A stretch of DNA of 8,207 nt from RXOA01 sp964547105 (GTDB taxonomy: Bacteria; Bipolaricaulota; Bipolaricaulia; UBA7950; UBA9294): assembly GCA_964547105.1 (NCBI GenBank), contig CAZJLO010000067.1, positions 1 through 8,207 of the forward strand, written 5' to 3'. Positions 1-4,969 of the stretch are shown here, piece after piece. The notes beneath the pieces are model-generated. The model was not told where the DNA came from. It ran no database searches and was given only the letters and a program-made list of their open reading frames with translations. The translations under genes were made by a program, and so were the position numbers. Within the stretch, counting starts at the first letter, position 1. Every line of letters starts with the position of its first letter.

Positions 1-24
1 GAACATCGTTGTGTTCTGTCACCA

Positions 25-34
25 AAAGGAGGAG
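25..34 (+). promoter_or_regulatory. Shine-Dalgarno of the C45-like hydrolase
   Basis: The sequence AAAGGAGGAG lies just ahead of the ATG at 38, with its GGAGG core (28-32) five bases from the start. This decides the start codon. The frame is open back to a GTG at 11, but that codon has no room for its own ribosome binding site in view. Confidence 0.8.
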
Positions 35-37
35 AAG

Positions 38-1219
38 ATGTATCAGATCGATCCTCAGCTTCGCATTGGAGATTGCGAGACGTACGTCAGGCTGTGGGAG
101 TGGGGGCTGCGGGGTACGAATCAGGAGATTGGCCGCGCTCTCGGGGACTGGGGACGGGAGGAGCTTGGCACGGGCCTGTTTCCGAGCGACGACGCATTCC
201 GGATTGAAGCTCAAAGGAGCTTCTTTCGACAACACTATCGGCCGTTCTTCGATCGCATGGCCGGCGTTGCCCAGGCTGCTGGGCTGGAGATCGATGAGCC
301 GACCCACGATCTGGCAACCCTATGGTTTGATGTCGGGATGCCCGGATGTTCTTCGGCGTTCGTTCCCGGCGGCAGAATGGACAGCGGTCACCACCACATC
401 GTGCGGAACATGGACCTTGGCGTGGATCTAAGGAGCGAAGTCGAGCATCCGGCAAGCTCGCGGATCCTGCTAGTCAACATGGAGCCGGACGAGGGCTACG
501 CATCGCTCTCCGTTGTTGTGTTCGATCTGATGGGGGCGATGGACGGCATCAACGAGAAAGGGCTTGTCGTGGTCTGCAACTCTCATGGCGATTACCGATT
601 GGATGGCAAGTTCCGGCCGGATCCGCTCTACACGTACGAGCCTGTGGGGCATCCGGAACCCGGTTTGAATGAGATGCAGGTCGTCCGCTACCTCCTTGAT
701 ATGTGTGCCGACACCGACGAGGCGAAGGAAGCTCTTCTCTCCTTGCGGACGTACTACTGCTTCACCCCGTGCTTGTACATGATCGCTGACGCACGGGGAC
801 GATCGTTTGTGTGCGAGAAATCTGCTTCCGGGAACCGAGTCGTGTTCACCGATTGCGACGGCGGACCGCTGGTGATGACCAATTTTGGGCGGAGTCGATT
901 CGCGGGGATCGATGAGATACCGGACGACGATGGTCTGGAGCAGGGGTTCATGTATGCTCGATATCGGACCGTGAAGCAGGGCATCGAATCGCAAGAATCT
1001 CTCGAACCGTGCCATCTCCACGCCATGGCTCGCGATGCTTCGTTCGATGTGCTGTGCGGTCCGAGAGCCGAGAACGACATGCACCCCAGCCGCACGATCT
1101 ACACGACGATTTACGATCTTGACGCGCGCCGCCTGACGATCTCGTGCTATCTTGGGGAGAGCGATGCCGGGGCAGTGCATTCCGAGCCGCTGTCCTTCTC
1201 GTTGGAGCCCGTCGCGTAG
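38..1219 (+). CDS. C45-like Ntn-hydrolase / acyltransferase (AAT family)
   Basis: This is a 393-residue protein of the C45 peptidase / acyl-CoA:6-aminopenicillanate acyltransferase group. These N-terminal-nucleophile enzymes cut or form amide bonds on small molecules or peptides after self-cleavage before a cysteine. Visible signs are GTNQEIG at about 26-32 (the usual N-terminal G-x-x-E-x-G block), GCSS with the candidate nucleophile Cys104, RNMD at 123-126, and MDGINEKGL at about 168-176 (the G-x-N-x-x-G-L block). Length fits the family. There is no signal peptide or membrane helix, so it is probably cytoplasmic. The substrate cannot be told from sequence. A GNAT acetyltransferase follows after 151 bases, too far to assume co-transcription. 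The family call is firm; exact activity (amidase, acyltransferase or peptidase) is open. Confidence 0.85.
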   Translation: MYQIDPQLRIGDCETYVRLWEWGLRGTNQEIGRALGDWGREELGTGLFPSDDAFRIEAQRSFFRQHYRPFFDRMAGVAQAAGLEIDEPTHDLATLWFDVGMPGCSSAFVPGGRMDSGHHHIVRNMDLGVDLRSEVEHPASSRILLVNMEPDEGYASLSVVVFDLMGAMDGINEKGLVVVCNSHGDYRLDGKFRPDPLYTYEPVGHPEPGLNEMQVVRYLLDMCADTDEAKEALLSLRTYYCFTPCLYMIADARGRSFVCEKSASGNRVVFTDCDGGPLVMTNFGRSRFAGIDEIPDDDGLEQGFMYARYRTVKQGIESQESLEPCHLHAMARDASFDVLCGPRAENDMHPSRTIYTTIYDLDARRLTISCYLGESDAGAVHSEPLSFSLEPVA

Positions 1220-1250
1220 GGATTGTAGGATGGAGTGTTAGCGCTACGCG
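1213..1250 (+). other. Inverted repeat across the C45 stop codon
   Basis: CGCGTAG (1213-1219, containing the stop) pairs exactly with CTACGCG (1244-1250) around a 24-base loop, and T1212/A1251 extends it to eight pairs. There is no T-rich tail, so a classic intrinsic terminator is not supported. It may be chance or part of a weak 3' end structure. Confidence 0.25.
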
Positions 1251-1263
1251 ATTCCACATAGCG

Positions 1264-1314
1264 GCGGACGTCCGCTTCCGGCACTCCGTGGGCGGTCCGC
1301 GCGCTTCGAAGCGC
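1264..1314. promoter_or_regulatory. Two perfect palindromes upstream of the GNAT gene
   Basis: The 151-base gap between the C45 gene and the GNAT gene holds two perfect palindromes: GCGGACGTCCGC (1264-1275) and GCGCTTCGAAGCGC (1301-1314). Their centres are 38 bases apart. They could be binding sites for a dimeric regulator, or stems in an RNA leader. They end about 57 bases before the GNAT start, a plausible operator position. No promoter hexamers stand out beside them, so the role is a guess. Confidence 0.35.
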
Positions 1315-1370
1315 TGCAAAGGGAATCGCTTCTGCACGGCGGGATCGACCGGATGGAGACAAGGAGAACC

Positions 1371-1838
1371 ATGACCGTCACACTGCGAGAGATTACGATG
1401 GATAGCTTCCGGGAGTGTATCAAGCTCACAGTCGCCGAGACACAACAGGGGTTCGTGGCGTCGAACATGTACTCGCTCGCCGAAGCTCAGGCCGACGGCG
1501 TTTCTCATCCTCGGGCGATCTATGCCGACGAGCGGATGGTTGGCTTCATCATGTTTGACTTCGAACCCAAAGAAGATCGCGGCTACATCTCGCGGCTGAT
1601 GATTGCGGAGAAGCACCAGCGAAACGGCTACGGACGAGAGGCGATGCAGCAGGTGATCGACGAATTCAAGAGGAACCCGGCCTGCAAGGAAATCCAAACC
1701 GCCGTTGTCCCCGAGAACGTCGCCGCCGCCGCGCTCTATCGGAGCCTCGGATTTGAGCCGACGGGCGAACTGGATGAGGGCGAAGCGGTCCTGCGGATGC
1801 CGATCAACCGCACGCCGCACCAGAGTCTGGGCCTGTGA
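1371..1838 (+). CDS. GNAT N-acetyltransferase, BltD/SpeG-like (probable diamine/polyamine acetyltransferase)
   Basis: This 155-residue protein has the GNAT fold that transfers acetyl from acetyl-CoA to an amine. The acetyl-CoA pyrophosphate loop is QRNGYG at 83-88, following the strand YISRLMIAE. PEN at 114-116 and YRSLGF at 123-128 form the usual C-terminal motif B region, ending in GELDEGEAVLRM. The N-terminus, the 'SLAEAQ' stretch near 35-40 and the ERMVGFIMFDFEP strand resemble the Bacillus BltD / spermine-spermidine acetyltransferase branch from memory, so a polyamine or related amine is the best guess for the substrate. I chose ATG 1371 because AAGGAG (1361-1366) precedes it. An in-frame ATG at 1353 would add six residues but has no comparable site. 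The protein has no signal peptide and is likely cytoplasmic. Confidence 0.85.
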   Translation: MTVTLREITMDSFRECIKLTVAETQQGFVASNMYSLAEAQADGVSHPRAIYADERMVGFIMFDFEPKEDRGYISRLMIAEKHQRNGYGREAMQQVIDEFKRNPACKEIQTAVVPENVAAAALYRSLGFEPTGELDEGEAVLRMPINRTPHQSLGL

Positions 1839-1846
1839 AGCGCTAT

Positions 1847-1905
1847 CCGCCGGCGGGAGCACGGCGGCAGGCGACAAGTCCCCATTGGGTGTGGGGCGCA
1901 TGGGG
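1847..1905 (+). other. Intergenic palindrome and hairpin before the methyltransferase
   Basis: Between the GNAT stop and the methyltransferase start are a perfect palindrome CCGCCGGCGG (1847-1856) and a stem TCCCCAT (1879-1885) / ATGGGGA (1900-1906) with a 14-base loop. The stem ends just before the purine-rich ribosome binding region (about 1906-1924). No T tract follows either element, so termination is not well supported. Confidence 0.25.
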
Positions 1906-1929
1906 AGGAAGAAAGGAAGCGGAGCCGTG

Positions 1930-2394
1930 ATGGAGAAGGCCGACTACGGGAACTGGGTTTCGGTTCGTTTCGTTGTCGTGCCGGGAATTCTCGGACTGTT
2001 GCTCGCAGTTTGGGCGATCTTCCTCCCCTATGTAGGAATTCCCGCCGGTGTGTTCGCGCTTGTGTCGCTCTACTTCCTGTATGCACGTCATCAGTTCTCC
2101 CCGCGCGGGCGAGATGTTCAGGCCAGAGTGCTCGATCAAGTCCTCACACGTCTCCCGAGCGGAAGCGAAGTCCGGCAGGTCCTGGACATCGGTTGTGGGA
2201 GCGGTGCGTTGTCGATTGAAGCTGCAAAGCGATATCCAACTGCTCAAGTGGTCGGGATCGATCCATGGGGTCCAGGCTGGGAGTTCTCGAAGCGGTTGTG
2301 CGAGCAGAACGCTGCCGCGGAAGGCGTTGCGGATCGTGTCTTGTTCGTGTTGACGGTAAAGCTGTTGCCGGAGCCGACATCAATCTTCCCCTGA
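1930..2394 (+). CDS. Membrane-anchored class I SAM methyltransferase, N-terminal part (broken by assembly gap)
   Basis: Residues 1-140 of a methyltransferase. Two hydrophobic helices (about residues 14-33 and 36-51) tether it to the membrane. The SAM-binding domain starts with motif I, VLDIGCGSG (84-92), then VVGIDPWG (107-114), the second strand and acidic residue expected to contact the cofactor ribose. Authentic sequence ends at base 2349 with ...ADRVLFV. The rest of this frame (2350-2394) is read out of register in foreign sequence and stops at 2394. The remainder of the enzyme resumes at 2456. I chose ATG 1930 because a purine-rich GGAAGCGGAG lies before it; GTG 1927 and ATG 1900 are alternatives. 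Joined to the downstream part it gives 250 residues, a normal size for a type-11 methyltransferase with such an anchor. The substrate is unknown. Confidence 0.8.
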   Translation: MEKADYGNWVSVRFVVVPGILGLLLAVWAIFLPYVGIPAGVFALVSLYFLYARHQFSPRGRDVQARVLDQVLTRLPSGSEVRQVLDIGCGSGALSIEAAKRYPTAQVVGIDPWGPGWEFSKRLCEQNAAAEGVADRVLFVLTVKLLPEPTSIFP

Positions 2395-2432
2395 AAACAA
2401 TGAACCGTCATGGTCTGATCGCCGGAGCGACC
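2349..2432 (+). pseudogene. Fragment of a YjgR/DUF853 HerA-like ATPase, cut at Walker A
   Basis: In the third + frame these bases read VDGKAVAGADINLPLK followed by TMNRHGLIAGAT, then the Ns. The sequence MNRHGLIAGAT leading to GTGKT is the characteristic P-loop approach of the YjgR/DUF853 family of HerA-like ATPases, so the fragment stops inside the Walker A loop. It has no start codon or ribosome site of its own and sits inside the methyltransferase gene. The left border coincides with the repeat CTTGTTCGTG, which also reads sensibly in the ATPase frame (LVR). The likely cause is a chimeric contig end sharing those ten bases. A real insertion is possible but less likely. Confidence 0.7.
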
Positions 2433-2442
2433 NNNNNNNNNN
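2433..2442. other. Assembly gap (10 N)
   Basis: Ten ambiguous bases lie between two stretches from different genes. Short fixed-length runs of N are commonly used to mark scaffold joins of unknown size, so this should not be read as ten missing bases. Confidence 0.9.
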
Positions 2443-2446
2443 GGTC

Positions 2447-2788
2447 TTGTTCGTGCGCGGCGATGCGGCATCTCTCCCCTTTGAAGACGAAGCGTTCGAC
2501 CTGGTGGTGAGCAACCTTGTCTTTCACGAAGTCCGCGGCATCAGAGACAAAAAGCGGCTCGTCAAGGAAGCTCTTCGCGTCGTGAAGCGGGGCAGGTGGT
2601 TTGTGTTCCAGGATCTCTTCAGGTGGCGGGCGGTCTACGGAAGGCCGGATGCGCTGCTTGGTGCGATCCGAAGCTGGGGAATCGACCAGGTCGAGCTTGT
2701 CGATACGACGAGCCCCGCGCGGGTTCCCAGAGCTCTCAAGCTTCCGTTCATGCTCGGGACGGCCGGAATCCTCGAAGGGCAGAAGTAG
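2447..2788 (+). CDS. Class I SAM methyltransferase, C-terminal part (continuation of the gene begun at 1930)
   Basis: After the gap the frame reads LFVRGDAASLPFEDEAFDLVVSNLVFHEV, the motif II/III region of type-11 methyltransferases: GDAASLPF supplies the acidic residue near the adenine, and FDLVVSN is the post-strand-4 motif. Later come VKEALRVVKRGRWFVFQD, the typical strand-5 stretch, and a C-terminal segment ending ...GTAGILEGQK before the TAG at 2786-2788. Bases 2456-2788 add 110 residues to the 140 encoded upstream. This part has no start codon or ribosome site of its own, so it should be merged with the upstream part and not counted as a separate gene. Codon use and motif order match the upstream part. 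Confidence 0.8.
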   Translation: MFVRGDAASLPFEDEAFDLVVSNLVFHEVRGIRDKKRLVKEALRVVKRGRWFVFQDLFRWRAVYGRPDALLGAIRSWGIDQVELVDTTSPARVPRALKLPFMLGTAGILEGQK

Positions 2789-3214
2789 CTGCAAACCCGA
2801 GGATGCGGGGCGATGGCGAGACACAGGCGTTGACCCTGAGCGTGGTGCCGTCATCCGAGCGGACAAGATAGTCCGCTCCGCATTTCAGATCGCACGGATC
2901 GGAGTCCCATCGGTGGAAAACGGATGATCGCTTTCGAGAAGCTCGAGTCTTCCAGATGATGTGCCCATTCGGAGGGCAGGTGGAAGATCTAGTTGCAGAG
3001 TGTTCGGAGAGCGTTCAGATCGTGTGAAGTGAGTTCGTCCACCCAACGATGAAGTCGGCATCGCACTCCTGGTTGTGCCCTCCGACCGCACCCCTCAAGC
3101 AGCCGCTGACAGGTGAGCTCCGCGGCAGCCGAGGTGAGGATATCGAAATGCAGGATACAGCGCCTCGTTCTGGCCTCAAGGAGAGTCGCCCAGCCTGCCG
3201 GAGGTGCGTCCGTC
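2789..3214. other. Stretch without a supported gene
   Basis: About 425 bases between the methyltransferase and the next promoter. Short open frames exist on both strands (for example 2989-3270 and 2885-3091 on the minus strand) but none has a ribosome site, a recognisable domain or coding-like composition over its length. A minus-strand stretch around 2810-2910 reads WDSDPCDLKCGADYLV and on to DDGTTLRVNACV, which looks protein-like and could be a decayed gene, but I cannot identify it. I see no tRNA, rRNA or clear terminator here. Confidence 0.5.
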
Positions 3215-3243
3215 TTGAAGAGGAGATGTATCAAGGGTATATT
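3215..3243 (+). promoter_or_regulatory. Sigma70-type promoter for the 3310 operon
   Basis: TTGAAG (3215-3220, four of six matches to TTGACA) and TATATT (3238-3243, five of six to TATAAT) are separated by exactly 17 bases. The -10 lies in the AT-rich run TATATTATAA, which stands out against the GC-rich surroundings. Transcription would begin near 3250 and leave a leader of about 60 bases before the ATG at 3310. No promoter of this quality is seen before the next two genes. Confidence 0.55.
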
Positions 3244-3296
3244 ATAACCACATGCAAGATCCGACGTCATAGGGTATGAATAGTACGCCTAGATGG

Positions 3297-3302
3297 AAGG
3301 AG
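3297..3302 (+). promoter_or_regulatory. Shine-Dalgarno of the redoxin-like secreted protein gene
   Basis: AAGGAG is seven bases from the ATG at 3310 and fixes that start. The encoded protein then begins directly with a well-formed signal peptide. Confidence 0.75.
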
Positions 3303-3309
3303 CGCGAGC

Positions 3310-4497
3310 ATGAGAGTGAGCGTGCGGCTGCTTTTCGCATGTGCTTTCCTCTTGGGGTCCGCTGTGGTTGGCTGGGCCTCGGGCAGCCGGCCGCAGGAGC
3401 AGTCGCTACGGGATCTGTACGACGACTACACAGCCTTTGTCCAAGCCTGGGCCGGTTTGTCGCACATGGGTCTTGCGCTGGGGGTTCAGGCCCCTCAAGT
3501 CGGAGACGTGGACTTTGCGGACAAGATCACCGTCGTTATCTTTGTCAGCGAAGCCAAGTTGTATCAGGAAGCTGAGAGCATGGCTCCGATTTATCTACTG
3601 CTATGCGAGTGGGATGAGATCCCGGAGGTCGAGGTCGTCACAGTCTTGCCGTGCGCGGAAGAGTCCGAGTTCGGAAAGGGCTGGCCTGCACGGATTGAGA
3701 CGGTGAGTGACCCCGGCAACACCTTGAGGTATCAGTACAACATCGCCGACCCGGTAAGTCCTGGCCTATCCTTCTTCTTTGTCGATCGTACAGGGATGAT
3801 TGTGTATCGGTGGCTTGGTCTGCCCGTGTTCGGGGAAGGGTGGGCCTCGTTCCTGAGCATCGCCGGACATCTCGCTGAGGGAGGTGATGCCTGCGATACA
3901 AGAGCGGTCCAGAGCCACCCAGACAACAGCTTCGGAAAGCACGTGGCCGCCTATGATTTCCTCGGGCTGGACGATACACCGACACGGATTCCCGGAGAGG
4001 AAGTGGCGGTTCTGCTGTTCCTGCGAGGCGTGCCCGGTGTGGCAAGATCCTCGGCTGCTTCGATCTTCCGGAGGCTGGCGGACGAATACGGAGAGCAGGC
4101 GGCTTTCTACGTCGTCACTCCAGACGTCTCCGCAGAGGGCTTGCTCGCCAGCCAGGAAGCCTGTTCGCGCGGGCTGATCGACACTGCTGTGGATCCCCTG
4201 GCAGAGTCGACGGTCGGCCCACTGCCTGGTGACTTGGAAGGGATCCGGACGTGGATTCGCAGCCTGTGGGACATGTCGACCCTCCCCATGTTGAGCGACC
4301 TGGAACAGCAGATGGGAATCCCCGTGCTCAGGGATTTCGGCTCACGGGCCCTATTCGGATGGGGGCTGTCTTTGATGGGCTACGGTACCTACGCCGTCCT
4401 CGATGCCAACGGGACGTTGCTTTCATGCGAGATGATCGTCGACACGTTCGAGCCGCTGTACAGATACTGGCTTGGGGAGTTGGTTGCAGCACAGTAG
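3310..4497 (+). CDS. Secreted protein with two thioredoxin-like domains lacking catalytic cysteines
   Basis: A 395-residue protein with a signal peptide (MRVSVRLL, a hydrophobic core to about residue 22, cleavage probably after WAS or WASG). I know no named family for it. The mature part looks like two divergent thioredoxin folds in a row. Domain 1 has a first strand ITVVIFVS (73-80), a later strand EVVTVL, then SPG (150-152) before FFFVDRTGMIVYRW, matching the cis-proline and final strands of TlpA/AhpC-type redoxins. Domain 2 repeats the pattern with VAVLLFL (222-228), AAFYVVTPD (254-262) and YAVLDANGTLL (361-371). In both copies the position expected for C-x-x-C carries other residues (after IFVS: EAKLY; after LLFL: RGVPG). 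It therefore probably binds or scaffolds and does not do thiol exchange. It heads a likely operon with a cysteine-rich secreted protein and an ABC permease. The gene and its export are well supported; the fold is inferred from strand pattern. Confidence 0.7.
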   Translation: MRVSVRLLFACAFLLGSAVVGWASGSRPQEQSLRDLYDDYTAFVQAWAGLSHMGLALGVQAPQVGDVDFADKITVVIFVSEAKLYQEAESMAPIYLLLCEWDEIPEVEVVTVLPCAEESEFGKGWPARIETVSDPGNTLRYQYNIADPVSPGLSFFFVDRTGMIVYRWLGLPVFGEGWASFLSIAGHLAEGGDACDTRAVQSHPDNSFGKHVAAYDFLGLDDTPTRIPGEEVAVLLFLRGVPGVARSSAASIFRRLADEYGEQAAFYVVTPDVSAEGLLASQEACSRGLIDTAVDPLAESTVGPLPGDLEGIRTWIRSLWDMSTLPMLSDLEQQMGIPVLRDFGSRALFGWGLSLMGYGTYAVLDANGTLLSCEMIVDTFEPLYRYWLGELVAAQ

Positions 4498-4550
4498 CTT
4501 GGGCTTGCGGGCAGGGGACGGAGGAGGAAGAAAGACCAAGGAAGTGGAGA

Positions 4551-4874
4551 ATGCTGCATAGAAGACAGAGAAGAGTGCTGGCGATCATTGTCGGGCTCGT
4601 CAGCATCGTTTTTCTGCAGGCGTCGGCCGGGCTAGTATGGGATTTCTGCCCCGCGTGCAGTACCTGTCCTTCAGAGTACACGGAGGAGATCGGGCACGCG
4701 AACTGCGAGGAATGCGAAATCGAACCGTGTTGGATCTTCTGGCCGGTCTCCCGCGGCTGGCCGTGGTGGGCGAACATCGCTGATCACCTGAGGATACCTG
4801 ATACACAGTACACATGCTGGCACACAACAACTTGTATCGACGAGAAGTGTTTGCCACTGCAGTGCGAGTTCTAG
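4551..4874 (+). CDS. Small secreted cysteine-rich protein, unknown function
   Basis: A 107-residue protein. Basic residues (HRRQRR) and a hydrophobic run (VLAIIVGLVSIVFLQ) form a signal peptide with likely cleavage near ASAG, leaving about 80 mature residues. These hold ten cysteines: C33, C36 and C39 (CPACSTC), C52 and C55 (CEEC), C60, C89, C95, C100 and C105. Tryptophan is also abundant (W30, 61, 64, 70, 72, 73, 90). An even number of cysteines in an exported protein suggests five disulfides; the C-x-x-C pairs could instead bind metal. I recognise no family. The start ATG 4551 has AAGGA (4538-4542) eight bases upstream. The frame is open far upstream, but that part overlaps the 3310 gene and is not coding. 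The gene begins 53 bases after the redoxin-like gene and precedes the permease, so it may be a substrate or partner of either. Confidence 0.6.
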   Translation: MLHRRQRRVLAIIVGLVSIVFLQASAGLVWDFCPACSTCPSEYTEEIGHANCEECEIEPCWIFWPVSRGWPWWANIADHLRIPDTQYTCWHTTTCIDEKCLPLQCEF

Positions 4875-4904
4875 GATGGGTCGGAGCGTGAGCGCCGGCC
4901 CATT
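4875..4904 (+). terminator. Hairpin between the cysteine-rich gene and the permease gene
   Basis: Directly after the stop codon, ATGGGTCGG (4876-4884) pairs with CCGGCCCAT (4895-4903) around a ten-base loop: nine pairs with one G-T wobble, and a further G-T pair at 4875/4904. The next bases are TGCCGTTGTC, only weakly T-rich. It could be a leaky terminator or an mRNA stability element that lowers permease expression relative to the two secreted proteins. Confidence 0.4.
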
Positions 4905-4969
4905 GCCGTTGTCGGGTTCGGGTCGCGGTGCGGCGCAAAGGACGTTCTGGGTGGCAGCAGAAGGAAACA

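Larger units (their letters stand above)
2338..2455. repeat. 12-base direct repeat flanking the assembly gap
   Basis: GTCTTGTTCGTG occurs at 2338-2349 and again at 2444-2455, with 94 bases between the copies, including ten Ns at 2433-2442. Removing one copy and the intervening bases (106 bases, a +1 shift) restores a continuous methyltransferase frame: ...RVLFV joined to RGDAASLPF.... This is direct evidence that the two sides belong to one gene. The number of Ns may be arbitrary, so true distances across this point are unknown. Confidence 0.8.

Noticed and set aside
31..46. Shared ATGTATCA context at the start of the C45 gene and at 3225
   Set aside because: The match is about ten bases, the second copy is not a gene start, and nothing else is shared.
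948..1901. 317-residue open frame on the minus strand
   Set aside because: It overlaps two well-supported + strand genes and the gap between them, has no ribosome site or recognisable domain, and is rich in Arg, His and Pro as antisense frames in GC-rich DNA usually are.
2338..2455. Mobile element with 12-base target-site duplication
   Set aside because: The flanked sequence starts inside a HerA-like ATPase coding frame, with no terminal inverted repeats or transposase, and it runs into an assembly gap; a chimeric join explains it better.
3226..3279. 17-codon open frame MYQGYIITTCKIRRHRV
   Set aside because: The GAGGAG directly abuts the ATG without usable spacing, and the frame lies across the -10 region of the promoter.
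4251..4550. Upstream extension of the cysteine-rich gene frame
   Set aside because: It overlaps the end of the 3310 gene in another frame and has no signal; starting at 4551 gives a ribosome site and a clean signal peptide.
4647..4669. CPAC in the small secreted protein as a thioredoxin active site
   Set aside because: The surrounding sequence has no thioredoxin fold pattern and the protein has many other cysteines; it looks like part of a disulfide or metal-binding array.
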